64,000 bases of DNA. Origin: Ardenticatena sp. (lineage in GTDB: Bacteria; Chloroflexota; Anaerolineae; Ardenticatenales; Ardenticatenaceae). The DNA is taken from assembly GCA_015487975.1 (NCBI GenBank), contig WFOS01000022.1:51732-115731 (forward strand), in the 5' to 3' direction. Both the position numbers and the translations under genes were made by a program. The notes beneath the pieces were generated by a model. That model did not search any database. It was given only the letters and a program-made list of their open reading frames with translations, and had not been told where the DNA came from. Below, piece by piece: positions 1 to 9,367 of the stretch (position 1 is its first letter; every line of letters starts with the position of its first letter).

Positions 1-153
1 GCGGCGGCGTTCTTCGCGCTCAAGCGAGAAGATGGAATAGCGAGATTCCTGCCATGCCAAGCGCCCCATGTTGAGATAGAGCAGCACGCCCAGTATGCCC
101 ACGATGTAAATGAGCCAGTCGTATTGTTCGACGTAGGTCAAGATCGTTTCCAT
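1..153 (-). CDS. N-terminal fragment of an unknown membrane protein
   Basis: The reading frame starts at an ATG preceded by GAGGGGC and runs off the left edge of the window, so only 51 residues are visible. Residues about 12-30 (LIYIVGILGVLLYLNMGRL) form one hydrophobic segment, followed by a charged stretch rich in Glu and Arg (SLEREERRR). This fits an N-terminally anchored protein with a cytoplasmic or extended C-terminal domain. I do not recognise the family. It is divergent from tdh. The 92-residue ORF 20..298 overlaps it in another frame and lacks an SD, so I treat that as a shadow. Confidence 0.6.
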   Translation of the reverse strand, partial: METILTYVEQYDWLIYIVGILGVLLYLNMGRLAWQESRYSIFSLEREERRR

Positions 154-290
154 GCCCCTCGTTGTCCCCCACAGTTGTTGACAGGCGTCCAGATTGTATG
201 GTATGGGCAGGGTGTGTCAAAGGAGATTTGTCGCTCCTGTGGCGGAGCACAGGCGCATAAAAAAACTGATCACGTCGAGACATAGCGGCA

Positions 291-319
291 TTCGCCATTC
301 ACCTTCCCCATGCTATACT
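291..319 (+). promoter_or_regulatory. Probable promoter of tdh-kbl
   Basis: TTCGCC and TATACT are separated by 17 bases and end 33 bases before the tdh start codon. The same TTCGCC-N17-TATAAT arrangement occurs upstream of gatC, which supports the call. An alternative TTGACA lies at 178-183, but its -10 partner is poor. Confidence 0.5.
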
Positions 320-352
320 GCGGCCGAAAACCCTCGAAGAGGAGGCTGCATA

Positions 353-1402
353 ATGAAGATGAAGGCGCTTGCCAAAACACGCCCCGGCCCGGGGCTCGAA
401 CTCATCGAGACCGACGTTCCCACTCCGGGCCCACACGATGTCCTCATCGAAGTCACCGCCACCTCGATTTGCGGGACCGACGTTCACATTTACCGCTGGG
501 ATGCATGGAGTCAACACCGTATCAAGCCCCCCCTTATTCTTGGCCACGAATTTGCCGGCGAAATCGTAGCTGTCGGTGACGCTGTCACCGGCCTGGAACC
601 AGGCATGGCGGTTTCCGCCGAAGGGCACATTGTCGATCATACCTGCGCTGCTTGTCGTGCCGGGCAAGCGCACCTCTGCCGCAATACACAGGTCATCGGC
701 ATCGACCGTGACGGAGCATTCGCCGAGTACGTCCTCGTCCCAGCTGAAAATGTCTGGGTAAACGCGCCTGACACCCCGCCGGAAATCGCTTCGCTGCAAG
801 ACCCCTTCGGCAATGCCGTCCACACCGCGTTTGCTTTCGACCTGGCGGGGCAACACGTGTTGGTCAATGGGTGTGGCCCCATCGGCTTGATGGCGATTCC
901 CGTTGCACGCGCAATTGGCGCACGCACCATCTTCGCCACCGACATCAATGAGCAGCGGCTGGCGCTGGCACGCCGCATGGGTGCTGACTACGTCCTCAAT
1001 CCCCGTCATCAGGATATCGTCGCCGAGATTCAGGCGGCAACCGACGGCGACGGCGTGGACGTGGTCCTGGAAATGAGCGGCGCTGCGCCCGCGATCCGCA
1101 CCGCGCTGGAAGCGTTGCGACCCGGCGGCAACGTCGCGGCGCTGGGGCTGGTGGGCAACGCGCTGGAACTGGATTGGAGCGACCTCATCGTCATCAAAGG
1201 CGCAACGGTGCAGGGCATCTACGGGCGCAAAATTTGGGACACGTGGTATCGCATGCGGGCACTGCTGCAAACCGGCGCTGTGGACTTGCAACCACTCATC
1301 ACCCACCGTATCACGCTCGACGAATTCGAGCGCGGGTTCGAGCTACTGATGAACCCCGGCGATGAAATTGTCGCCAAGGTGGTAATGTACCCCAATCCGT
1401 AA
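353..1402 (+). CDS. tdh: L-threonine 3-dehydrogenase
   Basis: A zinc-dependent medium-chain dehydrogenase that oxidises L-threonine to 2-amino-3-ketobutyrate with NAD+. The start ATG follows GGAGG at 7 bases and gives 349 residues, close to the 341 of E. coli Tdh. The ORF-track start at 194 adds 53 unsupported residues. Visible marks are the catalytic zinc Cys and neighbouring motif [18 protein letters not shown], a structural-zinc type cluster ([12 protein letters not shown]) and the Rossmann glycine motif [10 protein letters not shown]. The gene is followed after 31 bases by kbl, whose enzyme takes the unstable product, so the two form a threonine-to-glycine operon. The family and step are well supported by the pair. 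Confidence 0.95.
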   Translation: MKMKALAKTRPGPGLELIETDVPTPGPHDVLIEVTATSICGTDVHIYRWDAWSQHRIKPPLILGHEFAGEIVAVGDAVTGLEPGMAVSAEGHIVDHTCAACRAGQAHLCRNTQVIGIDRDGAFAEYVLVPAENVWVNAPDTPPEIASLQDPFGNAVHTAFAFDLAGQHVLVNGCGPIGLMAIPVARAIGARTIFATDINEQRLALARRMGADYVLNPRHQDIVAEIQAATDGDGVDVVLEMSGAAPAIRTALEALRPGGNVAALGLVGNALELDWSDLIVIKGATVQGIYGRKIWDTWYRMRALLQTGAVDLQPLITHRITLDEFERGFELLMNPGDEIVAKVVMYPNP

Positions 1403-1433
1403 GCCAACAAAGAAAGCGCAAGGAGGAAGCATC

Positions 1434-2627
1434 ATGACCACCCAACAAGACCCACTCGCCTGGATCGATGACGAAATCGCCGCACTCAAAGACGCCGGGT
1501 TGTACACCCATATTCGCGTCATCGATTCGCCTCAGGGTGCCTGGTTGACGATCGATGGGCGCCGTCTGCTCAATCTCTGCTCGAACAACTACCTGGGGCT
1601 TGCCAATCATCCGCGCCTGGTACAAGCCGCCCAAGAGGCGATGGACCGCTACGGTGTGGGGCCTGCTGCCGTGCGTACCATTGCTGGCACCATGTCGCTG
1701 CACATCGAACTGGAACGGCGACTGGCGGCGTTCAAAGGCGTCGAGGCTGCCATCACCTTCCAGAGCGGCTTTACGGCCAATCTGGGCACCATCCCGGCAA
1801 TCGTGGGGCGTGAGGATGTGATTTTCAGCGACCAGCTCAACCATGCGAGTATCATCGATGGCTGCCGCCTCAGCCGCGCTAAAATCATCGCCTACCCCCA
1901 CAACGATGTCGATGCGCTGGAAGACCTCATCGAAGAGCATCGCGCCAACTACCGCCGGGCGCTCATCGTCACCGATGGCGTCTTCAGCATGGATGGCGAC
2001 ATTGCGCCCCTGCCGCAACTGGCCGAAGTTGCCAAACGGCACAACTGTATCCTCATGGTGGACGATGCCCATGGCGAAGGTGTCCTGGGGCGTGGTGGTC
2101 GTGGCATCGTCGATCATTTCGACCTGCACGGCATCGTGGACATCGAAGTAGGCACACTTTCGAAAGCGTTTGGCGTGGTGGGTGGTGTCATTGCTGGGAA
2201 CAAGCGGCTTGTGGAATGGCTGCGCCAGCGCGGGCGCCCCTTCCTCTTTTCCAGCGCTATGACAGTGCCCGATGTAGCAGCCTGCCTGGCAGCGCTTGAC
2301 ATACTGGAAGAGAGCACCGAACTCGTCGATCGCCTGTGGGAAAACGCCCGCTACTTCAAAGCCGAAATGCGCAAGCTAGGTTTCGACACTGGTCAAAGCG
2401 AAACGCCCATTACCCCCGTCATGCTGGGCGAAGCCCCACTGGCGCAAACGTTCAGCCGTCGCCTATTCGAGGAAGGCGTCTTTGCCACAGCCATCGGCTA
2501 CCCGACCGTCCCGCGCGGCGCGGCACGTATCCGTGTCATGCCAAGTGCGGCGCACGCCAAAGAAGACCTCGATTTTGCGCTGCAAGCCTTCGCCAAGGTG
2601 GGGCGCGAGTTGGGCGTCATCAGCTGA
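1434..2627 (+). CDS. kbl: Glycine C-acetyltransferase (2-amino-3-ketobutyrate CoA ligase)
   Basis: A PLP enzyme of the alpha-oxoamine synthase family that cleaves 2-amino-3-ketobutyrate with CoA to glycine and acetyl-CoA. It has 397 residues, the usual family length. It starts at an ATG after AAGGAGG. Motifs include the substrate-site [22 protein letters not shown], the PLP-contacting VDDAHGEG, and the Schiff-base lysine in [12 protein letters not shown]. Related biotin (BioF) or heme (HemA) synthases share the fold, but its position directly after tdh points to threonine degradation. A hairpin terminator follows. Confidence 0.95.
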   Translation: MTTQQDPLAWIDDEIAALKDAGLYTHIRVIDSPQGAWLTIDGRRLLNLCSNNYLGLANHPRLVQAAQEAMDRYGVGPAAVRTIAGTMSLHIELERRLAAFKGVEAAITFQSGFTANLGTIPAIVGREDVIFSDQLNHASIIDGCRLSRAKIIAYPHNDVDALEDLIEEHRANYRRALIVTDGVFSMDGDIAPLPQLAEVAKRHNCILMVDDAHGEGVLGRGGRGIVDHFDLHGIVDIEVGTLSKAFGVVGGVIAGNKRLVEWLRQRGRPFLFSSAMTVPDVAACLAALDILEESTELVDRLWENARYFKAEMRKLGFDTGQSETPITPVMLGEAPLAQTFSRRLFEEGVFATAIGYPTVPRGAARIRVMPSAAHAKEDLDFALQAFAKVGRELGVIS

Positions 2628-2649
2628 GCACCAACGTGCCACCAACGGC

Positions 2650-2682
2650 AACGCGGGGCGCTGTTGTGCCCCGCGTTCTGTT
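2650..2682 (+). terminator. Rho-independent terminator after kbl
   Basis: A perfect 10-bp stem (AACGCGGGGC / GCCCCGCGTT) with an 8-base loop is followed by a T-rich tail, CTGTTCTTG. It sits between the convergent kbl and glutamate dehydrogenase genes. Confidence 0.8.
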
Positions 2683-2705
2683 CTTGTCTGGTGGTCAGGT
2701 GTGCA

Positions 2706-4031
2706 TTATGGCCAAATCCCCCGGTCGAGTGTGGCTTGCGCCACACGCTCGATGGCGCAGACATACGCCGCTGTGCGCAGCGGCACTTCGAGCCGTTCCG
2801 ATGCCGCCCACGTCTTGTCGAGCGCCCGCAACAGCACTTTGTGCAACTGCCGCTCGATTTCCTCTTGCGACCAAAAGAAACTTTGCAAATCCTGCACCCA
2901 CTCGAAATAGCTCACCACCAATCCCCCAGACGCTGCCAGAATGTCGGGAATGAGCATCACATCGGACTTTTCGGCTGCCAAGAGACGGTCGGCGCGTGGC
3001 GTGACGACCCCAGGCCCCCCTTCGACGATGACCCGTGCCTGCACCAAGTGGGCATTGTCGGCACGAATCTGGTTGCCCAACGCAGCCAGCACCAGAATGT
3101 CAACCGGCATCGTCAGCAAATCCTCGTCGCTGATGGTTTCGGCACGTGGGAAACCAGCCACCGAGCCATGTTCGCGGGCATACCGCTGCACTTCTTCCAC
3201 ATCGAACCCGGTCGGCGCGTAGATTCCGCCGCCCATGTCGGTAATGGCAATGATACGCGCACCCCGCTCCCACAAATAGCGGGCGGCGTGAGAACCGACA
3301 CGCCCAAACCCTTGCACCGCGACAGTGGCGCCTTCCAATGGCATGTCGAGCCGCGTCAAAATCTCCTCGGTCACATATGTGAGCCCCAATCCAATCGAGC
3401 CGCGCCACCCAACGGTACCACCCAATGGTTCCGGTTTCCCAGTAGCAATCGCGGCCACGGAGTAGCCCTTCGCCATCGAGATGGTATCCATCACCCACGC
3501 CATCGTCTGCTCGTTGGTGTTGAAATCGGGCGAGAGAATATCCTCTTCGGGGCCGATGTTGGGCAAAATATCCATCACATAACGGCGCGTCAAGCGTTCC
3601 AATTCGCCATCACTCAACGCGAAGGGATCGACCGCCACACCACCTGCTGCCCCGCCGAACGGAACATCGACGAGTGCTGCCTTCCAAGTGTTCCACATCG
3701 CAAACGCTGTCACTTCCGAAAGCGTCAATCCCGCATGATAACGGATGCCACCATGCGATGGGCCAAGTGTCACATCATGTTGCACGCGGAAACCATCGAA
3801 CACTTGCACACGGCCATCGTCCATGACGACAGGGAAATTGACGATAACCGCCCGGTCGGCGTGGCGAAGGAATTCGATGAAATCTGCTTCGAGGTCGAGA
3901 TAGGGCAACGCACTTTCGAATTGCTCGATCGCCACATCGAACGGATTGGGCCCACTGGCAAAAGCCCCAGTTCGATGACGCAATCGTCGTAACGGCGCAT
4001 CGGCCGCTGTCGAAGAAATGCGGTGTGTCAT
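2706..4031 (-). CDS. Glutamate dehydrogenase paralogue lacking catalytic lysines
   Basis: This 441-residue protein belongs to the Glu/Leu/Phe/Val dehydrogenase family and is the second gene after an intact paralogue. The start ATG follows AAGGAGG; the ORF-track start seven codons upstream has no SD. The three family lysines expected in the substrate pocket are changed. The first motif reads GPSHGG (His93 in place of Lys) and the second retains Lys117 (NTWKAAL). The third reads PFGGAAGG (Ala129 in place of the catalytic Lys). The aspartate motif (SPDFNTNEQ) and the nucleotide fold (VAVQGFGRVG) remain. Loss of two of three lysines suggests a non-catalytic subunit. In Thermus thermophilus a regulatory GdhA pairs with a catalytic GdhB, and I infer a similar heteromer here. 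Confidence 0.85.
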   Translation of the reverse strand: MTHRISSTAADAPLRRLRHRTGAFASGPNPFDVAIEQFESALPYLDLEADFIEFLRHADRAVIVNFPVVMDDGRVQVFDGFRVQHDVTLGPSHGGIRYHAGLTLSEVTAFAMWNTWKAALVDVPFGGAAGGVAVDPFALSDGELERLTRRYVMDILPNIGPEEDILSPDFNTNEQTMAWVMDTISMAKGYSVAAIATGKPEPLGGTVGWRGSIGLGLTYVTEEILTRLDMPLEGATVAVQGFGRVGSHAARYLWERGARIIAITDMGGGIYAPTGFDVEEVQRYAREHGSVAGFPRAETISDEDLLTMPVDILVLAALGNQIRADNAHLVQARVIVEGGPGVVTPRADRLLAAEKSDVMLIPDILAASGGLVVSYFEWVQDLQSFFWSQEEIERQLHKVLLRALDKTWAASERLEVPLRTAAYVCAIERVAQATLDRGIWP

Positions 4032-4080
4032 ACATGCCTCCTTGCATGTCATCTCATCGCAAACGAATGCTCACATTGGC

Positions 4081-5340
4081 TTATGGGTAGAACCCGCGCA
4101 GTTTGTATGCCGTCGCCACGCGGCTGAGCGCTAACATGTAGGCTGCGACGCGCAACGGTACGTTGTGTTCTTGTGCGAGTGTGTATGTTTGGTCGAACGC
4201 TCGCACCAAAATTTTGCGTAACTGCTGCGTGACTTGCTCATCGGTCCAGAAGAAGCTTTGCAAATCCTGCACCCACTCGAAGTACGAGACGATGACACCG
4301 CCACTGTTTGCGAGAATATCGGGAATGATATGGATGCCCTTCTCACGCAACACCTTGTCAGCGGCGGGGGTAACCGGGGCGTTGGCGGCTTCGACGATCA
4401 CACGTGCGCGGATGGATTCGACATTGTCAGCAGTAATGATATTTTCGATCGAAGCGGGAACCAACACGTCGCATTCCAGTGCGAGCATGTCCTCGTGGGT
4501 GATAGGTTCGCCTTGTGGATATCCAACGACAGAGCCGGTTTCTTCCTTGTAGGCATACAACTCACGAATGTCGAAACCGTTGGGATTGTAGATCGCGCCA
4601 CTTCGGTCGCACACGGCAATCACTGTCGAGCCGAGCACATGTTCGAGCATGTACGCCACTGTGACGCCCACTTTGCCAAAACCGTGCACCACCACACGCG
4701 CTCCGCGCAGATCGAGCCCAATCCGGTCGGCCAGTTCACGCAGCACGAACACCACCCCACGGCCAGGGGCACGTCGCCGTCCAGCGGAGCCCCCAATCAC
4801 AGCTGGCTTCCCCGTGACGACGGCGGGCACGGAATAGCCTTTCACCATCGAGTAGGTATCCATGATCCATGCCATCACCTGCTCATCCGTGCCCAGGTCG
4901 GGGGCGGGGATATCGCGCTCGGGCCCAATCAACAGGATGATTTCAGAGGTAAAACGGCGCGTCAACCGTTCGAGTTCATCCCTGGAAAGCGCCTTGGGGT
5001 CGCACAACACGCCCCCTTTGGCACCCCCAAAGGGCAAATTGACAACCGCCGTTTTCCACGTCATGAGCATGGCCAGGCCAGTCGCCTGTTCGAGAGTGAG
5101 GTTGGGGTAATAGCGCAAGCCCCCTTTGGCGGGACCACGAACGGTGTTGTGGTGAACGCGGAAGCCGGAGAACACTTTGACGCTTCCGTCGTCCATTTTG
5201 ACGGGGAAATGCACGTCAAGCACACGCTGGGGAACGTAGAGTTGGTCGCGCACGCCCTGGTCGATCTTCATCAACTCGGCGGCTTCGTCGTAAAAATGCG
5301 TTGCTACTTCTTGCATGGTTGGGCTATCGTTGCCGTTCAC
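4081..5340 (-). CDS. gdhA: Glutamate dehydrogenase, catalytic paralogue
   Basis: This enzyme interconverts glutamate and 2-oxoglutarate plus ammonia. It has 419 residues from a GTG start preceded by GAGGAGGAGG; the longer ORF-track form has 58 extra residues with no SD. All key residues are present: Lys72 (GPAKGG), Lys96 (MTWKTAV), Lys108 (PFGGAKGG), the Asp in PAPDLGTDEQ, and the Rossmann motif VVHGFGKVG. It is followed after 49 bases by the lysine-less paralogue and lies 71 bases downstream of gatB, so all three may be cotranscribed. NAD or NADP preference cannot be read safely. Confidence 0.93.
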   Translation of the reverse strand: MNGNDSPTMQEVATHFYDEAAELMKIDQGVRDQLYVPQRVLDVHFPVKMDDGSVKVFSGFRVHHNTVRGPAKGGLRYYPNLTLEQATGLAMLMTWKTAVVNLPFGGAKGGVLCDPKALSRDELERLTRRFTSEIILLIGPERDIPAPDLGTDEQVMAWIMDTYSMVKGYSVPAVVTGKPAVIGGSAGRRRAPGRGVVFVLRELADRIGLDLRGARVVVHGFGKVGVTVAYMLEHVLGSTVIAVCDRSGAIYNPNGFDIRELYAYKEETGSVVGYPQGEPITHEDMLALECDVLVPASIENIITADNVESIRARVIVEAANAPVTPAADKVLREKGIHIIPDILANSGGVIVSYFEWVQDLQSFFWTDEQVTQQLRKILVRAFDQTYTLAQEHNVPLRVAAYMLALSRVATAYKLRGFYP

Positions 5341-5411
5341 ACGCCTCCTCCTCGAGGTTTGCTCAATTTTGCATGCGCTGGGGCGGGCGTCACCACCCGC
5401 CCCATCTGTGT

Positions 5412-6869
5412 TTACTCTGGTCGTCGCGCTTCCAATTCCTGCGTCAACAAATCCAGCACGACCTTGGGGTTGGCTTTGCCACGTGTGGCACGCATCACCT
5501 GCCCCATAAGCCACTTCGCAACCTGCTCGCGTCCACCAAGGTACGCGGCAACTTCATCGGGATGTGCATCGAGCACGTCACGCACTACGGTGAGCAAAGC
5601 ATCGGCGTCGCTCACCTGTTTCAAGCCACGAGATTCGACGATCGCGGCGGGTGATTGCCCAGTTTCAAGCACCTCGACCAGCACTTGCTTGGCGACATTG
5701 TTGTTGATGTCGCCTTTTTCAACCAATACCAGCAATTCGACAAGGTGAGAATGCGTCAGCGGCATCGATTCGAACGTCATGTCCCGTTCGCCTAGGCGGC
5801 GGAAGAGTTCGCCTGTCATCCAGTTGGCAATGGTTTGCGCCGATACAACCGGCTGGCTTTGCACCCCCAAGCGAACCGCCTCCTCGAACCATTCGGCGGT
5901 CGTGCGGTCGGCGACCAGCAAATCGGCGGCGTACTCGCTCAGACCATATTCAGCCACAAAGCGGGCGGCCTTCTGGTCGGGCATTTCGGGGAGTTGCGTG
6001 CGGATGGCTTCCACCCATTCGCGGCTCACGGTGAGCGGCGGCAAATCAGGTTCGGGGAAGTAGCGATAGTCGTGGGCTTCTTCCTTGGAACGCTGCGACA
6101 CCGTGCGATTCTCGCTTTCGACCCAACCACGTGTTTCTCGGACCACAGAACCACCGCTTTCGAGCACCTTGATTTGGCGCTGAATTTCGTATTCGAGCGC
6201 CATTTTGACGCTGCGAAACGAGTTCATGTTTTTGACTTCAACTTGCGTTCCAAAACGGTCGCTCCCTTTGGGGCGCACGCTGACGTTGGCATCGACACGC
6301 AAGGCGCCAGCTTCCATATCGCCACTGGAAACGCCCAAATAGCGCAGGATGGTGCGTAGTTTTTGCAAGAAGAGGCGGGCTTCCTCGGGGGTGCGAATAT
6401 CCGGCTCGGTCACAATCTCCATCAGCGGGACGCCACTGCGGTTGTAATCCACCAGTGCTTTGCCCCCCATGTGGTAGAGCCGCCCGGTATCTTCTTCGAG
6501 GTGAATACGGCGAATGCCAACACGGCGCGTTCGACCATCCACCTCGAATTCGAGAGAGCCGTTGCGCGTCAGTGGCAAATCGTACTGAGAGATTTGATAG
6601 GCCTTAGGCAGGTCGGGGTAGTGGTAGTTTTTGCGGTCCCACTTGGTGAATTCGGGAATCTCACAATTGAATGCCAGCCCGGTGAGGATGGTGTATTCGA
6701 CAGCGCGTTTGTTGATGACCGGCAACGAGCCTGGCAGCCCCAAGCAAACGGGGCAAACATGCGTGTTGGGCGGTGCATCTTGATACGCAGCGTCGCAGCC
6801 ACAAAACATTTTCGATTGTGTGAGCAACTGTGCGTGGACTTCCAACCCTATGATGGCTTCGTATTCCAT
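5412..6869 (-). CDS. gatB: Asp-tRNA(Asn)/Glu-tRNA(Gln) amidotransferase subunit B
   Basis: GatB binds mischarged Glu-tRNA(Gln) or Asp-tRNA(Asn), and with GatA and GatC converts the amino acid to Gln or Asn. The 485-residue length is normal. It begins [25 protein letters not shown], with the conserved EVHAQL start, the zinc-type cysteines CGC...CPVCLGLPG, and the signature [17 protein letters not shown]. The C-terminal GatB/YqeY helical domain holds the final 150 residues. The SD is GAGGG. It is separated from gatA-gatC by three unrelated genes on the same strand. Confidence 0.97.
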   Translation of the reverse strand: MEYEAIIGLEVHAQLLTQSKMFCGCDAAYQDAPPNTHVCPVCLGLPGSLPVINKRAVEYTILTGLAFNCEIPEFTKWDRKNYHYPDLPKAYQISQYDLPLTRNGSLEFEVDGRTRRVGIRRIHLEEDTGRLYHMGGKALVDYNRSGVPLMEIVTEPDIRTPEEARLFLQKLRTILRYLGVSSGDMEAGALRVDANVSVRPKGSDRFGTQVEVKNMNSFRSVKMALEYEIQRQIKVLESGGSVVRETRGWVESENRTVSQRSKEEAHDYRYFPEPDLPPLTVSREWVEAIRTQLPEMPDQKAARFVAEYGLSEYAADLLVADRTTAEWFEEAVRLGVQSQPVVSAQTIANWMTGELFRRLGERDMTFESMPLTHSHLVELLVLVEKGDINNNVAKQVLVEVLETGQSPAAIVESRGLKQVSDADALLTVVRDVLDAHPDEVAAYLGGREQVAKWLMGQVMRATRGKANPKVVLDLLTQELEARRPE

Positions 6870-6903
6870 CTTTTTCCCTCATGCATCAAATTTGCTACTC
6901 AAC

Positions 6904-6956
6904 AAAATTTGAGTTCGACTATATTACATTCAAAATTACGAACGAAAATTTGAGTT
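6904..6956 (-). promoter_or_regulatory. gatB promoter flanked by a 12-bp direct repeat
   Basis: On the minus strand TTCGTT (6941-6946) and TATAGT (6918-6923) are 17 bases apart, about 50 bases before the gatB start. The 12-mer AAAATTTGAGTT occurs at 6904-6915 and 6945-6956. The copies are 41 bases apart, near four helical turns, and straddle the promoter. The second copy overlaps the last codons of the Fic gene. An operator is possible but unproven. Confidence 0.45.
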
Positions 6957-8130
6957 ACGCATCCGTTTCCAAAGAGCGCACGACTTCAAGGATGGCATCA
7001 GCCTGATATAAGCGTGGGCGTACATCTTGACGCGAAAGGATATCTAGTTGTACTAATTTTTCAACGACATTTTGTGCAGTTTGAAAGGAAGCCAGATCCA
7101 ATGCTCGCTGTACGTCACTTATCGAGACAATTGGCTGAACAAAGAGACGATCCACAAGACGCAACGCATTCGTCGAGCGTGTTTCTTGTCGGACTCGTTC
7201 ACGCCACTTCCGTTGTATATCCTGTAACTGCTTGATGCGCTTGGCTGTGCGGTCGGCCTCTTCCTTGACACCACGAAGAAAGAACACGATCCATGCTTCC
7301 CACGTCCCTTCCATACTGACTGCCAAGAGTGTCTCATAATACTCCGTTCGATGCCGCTCGAAAAAGGCGCTCAGATACAACAAAGGGATTGGCAAAATGT
7401 TCCAATGTACAAGCAAAAGGGCAATGAACAAACGGCCAAGACGGCCGTTCCCATCCACGAATGGATGTATCGCTTCGAATTGATAATGGACGCACGCCAA
7501 GCGCACCAAGGGTGGATGTCGATCTTCATCATGCAAATACTTTTCGAACGCATCCAGACATGCCATCAATTCGTCCGGAGGCGGTGGGACGAATGTTACT
7601 GTGCGCAGCGTACTATTGGGTGCGCCAATCCAATTTTGCGTCGTTCGAAATCCCCCCGGTGTGGCATACTCACCACGGACATCTTGCATCAGTTTGGCAT
7701 GGATCTCACGCAAAAGTCGCAAAGAGAGCGGCAATGTATCGATACGTTCGAGTGCATATTCCAACGCGACGACGTAATTGTGTACTTCGCGAACGTCTGC
7801 CAGTTCAGCCGGTGAGCGTTGTCGAAGACCACCGGCTTCGTATGCCAGCAACGCTTCGAGGTCCGAACGGGTTCCCTCGATACGAGAAGAAAGAACCGCT
7901 TCTTGCCGCATCAACGGCGCCACCAGCAATGACGGGTTCGGCAACGTTCGCCCGAGCCCGGCCAATTCACCAACGGCGCGGTCGGCGTCGGACAACGCGC
8001 GCACGACATCTGGACGATAGTCCACGTCCGGAGGCAATGGATGCGGCACGAAAGCCCAGTACGCGGCTTCTCCACGTCCAATGTGGCGCAAGCGTCCCGC
8101 CCGTTGTCCACGAAACGTTTTTGGATCCAT
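6955..8130 (-). CDS. Fic-family protein with N-terminal inhibitory motif
   Basis: Fic proteins usually transfer AMP from ATP to a target hydroxyl. The catalytic loop HPFVDGNGRLGR spans residues 222-233 and matches the active consensus HxFx(D/E)GNGRxxR. The autoinhibitory motif SSRIEG is at 81-86, placing it in the class with the inhibitory helix in the N-terminal Fic/DOC_N domain. The C-terminal 100 residues look like a winged-helix segment (SISDVQRALDLASFQTAQNVVEKL). The preceding aminotransferase stops at TGA and GTG-ATG follows at once, so translation is probably coupled; I use the ATG. No antitoxin-like small gene lies beside it, as expected when inhibition is internal. The target is unknown. 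Confidence 0.9.
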   Translation of the reverse strand: MDPKTFRGQRAGRLRHIGRGEAAYWAFVPHPLPPDVDYRPDVVRALSDADRAVGELAGLGRTLPNPSLLVAPLMRQEAVLSSRIEGTRSDLEALLAYEAGGLRQRSPAELADVREVHNYVVALEYALERIDTLPLSLRLLREIHAKLMQDVRGEYATPGGFRTTQNWIGAPNSTLRTVTFVPPPPDELMACLDAFEKYLHDEDRHPPLVRLACVHYQFEAIHPFVDGNGRLGRLFIALLLVHWNILPIPLLYLSAFFERHRTEYYETLLAVSMEGTWEAWIVFFLRGVKEEADRTAKRIKQLQDIQRKWRERVRQETRSTNALRLVDRLFVQPIVSISDVQRALDLASFQTAQNVVEKLVQLDILSRQDVRPRLYQADAILEVVRSLETDA

Positions 8131-8133
8131 CAC

Positions 8134-9333
8134 TCACTTCGCGATTCGCATACGCTGTTCGCGCTTGACACGCGCCACAAAGCGGTCGAGACGGTTCAAT
8201 GCTTCTTCGATTTGTTCGTACGCGGTGGCATAGGCACAGCGCACGAATCCTTCGCCACTGGGACCAAACGCCCCTCCGGGAACAACGGCCACATGTTCTT
8301 CCTGCAAGAGGCGCATCGAGAAGGTTTCGCTATCTAGCCCGGTGGAACGCACATCTGGGAAGGCGTAGAACGCGCCACGCGGCTCGAAGGTCGGCAAGCC
8401 GATGGCATTCAGCCCGTCTACAATCAACCGGCGGCGGCGGTCGTACGCCTGCCGCATACGTTCGACGTCGGCTTCGGCGTCGGGCGAGGTGAGTGCCGTC
8501 ATGGCAGCGTACTGGGCAAGGGTGGGCGCACTCATAATGAGGTACTGGTGCATTTTGCGCATGGCTGCAATCAGCGGCGCGGGGCCACACGCATAGCCCA
8601 GCCGCCAGCCGGTCATGGCGTAATCTTTCGAGAAGCCGCCCAGGTGAATAGTGCGTTCGCGCATGCCGGGCAAAGATGCGAAACAGACATGCTCGACGCC
8701 ATACACAAGGCGGTCGTAGATCTCATCGCTGAATACGAGCACGTCGTGCCGCTCGATCACATCGGCGATTTCGAGCAGCCGTTCGCGCGTCATCACCGCA
8801 CCGGTGGGATTGTTGGGATAGCCAATCAGGATGGCTTTGGTGCGTGGGGTGATGGCCTGCTCGATCACCTCGCCTGTAACTTGAAAATCGTGCTCCACAT
8901 AGGTGGGGACATAGACCGGCACCCCCTCGACCATGGCAATGTTCGGGCCGTAGCTGACAAAACAAGGCTCGGGAATGATAACTTCCTCCCCTGCTTCGAC
9001 GAAGCTGGCAGCCGCGAGGAACAAGGCTTCGCTGACACCGACCGTTACCAACACTTCCGTATCAGGGTCGTAATGCACGCCGTAGCGAGCAGCCATCATC
9101 TCAGCAATCGCGCGGCGCAGTTCGGGCAAGCCGCTATTCCCGGTGTAGCCCGTTTTACCGGCACGCAAAGCAGCAATGCCGGTCTCTACGATGGGGCGCG
9201 GCGTCACGAAATCTGGTTCGCCAATCCCCAAAGAAATCACATCGGGCATATCGTTGAGAATATCGAAGAAGCGGCGAATGCCACTCGGTGGCACGTTGCG
9301 AATGCGTTGCGCAAGAAAACGTTCGTACTCCAC
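8134..9333 (-). CDS. Class I/II PLP aminotransferase
   Basis: A 399-residue fold-type I aminotransferase. I choose the GTG preceded by AAGGAG at 7 bases; the ATG 17 codons upstream overlaps the neighbour and lacks an SD. Motifs are SLGIGEPDF, GYTGNSGLPELR, the PLP-binding YPNNPTGAV and SDEIYDRLVY, the lysine motif GGFSKDYAMTGWRLGY, and the carboxylate-binding arginine in EGFVRCAYA. This pattern is typical of aspartate/aromatic aminotransferases such as AspC-like or AlaT-like enzymes. The substrate cannot be fixed from sequence. It lies 34 bases after the nucleotidyltransferase gene and just before fic. Confidence 0.88.
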   Translation of the reverse strand: MEYERFLAQRIRNVPPSGIRRFFDILNDMPDVISLGIGEPDFVTPRPIVETGIAALRAGKTGYTGNSGLPELRRAIAEMMAARYGVHYDPDTEVLVTVGVSEALFLAAASFVEAGEEVIIPEPCFVSYGPNIAMVEGVPVYVPTYVEHDFQVTGEVIEQAITPRTKAILIGYPNNPTGAVMTRERLLEIADVIERHDVLVFSDEIYDRLVYGVEHVCFASLPGMRERTIHLGGFSKDYAMTGWRLGYACGPAPLIAAMRKMHQYLIMSAPTLAQYAAMTALTSPDAEADVERMRQAYDRRRRLIVDGLNAIGLPTFEPRGAFYAFPDVRSTGLDSETFSMRLLQEEHVAVVPGGAFGPSGEGFVRCAYATAYEQIEEALNRLDRFVARVKREQRMRIAK

Positions 9334-9367
9334 GGCGTGCTCCTTCCTCTTCCCATCACGTGTTGGT

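Noticed and set aside
178-207. TTGACA as the tdh promoter
   Set aside because: The -35 is perfect but the -10 at correct spacing is poor (GTATGG); TTCGCC-N17-TATACT at 291-319 is nearer the start and better supported.
2664-3992. 442-residue plus-strand ORF
   Set aside because: Antisense to the lysine-less glutamate dehydrogenase paralogue, no recognisable motif.
4234-5748. 504-residue plus-strand ORF
   Set aside because: It is antisense to glutamate dehydrogenase and the end of gatB; it has no SD and resembles a mirror-frame product.
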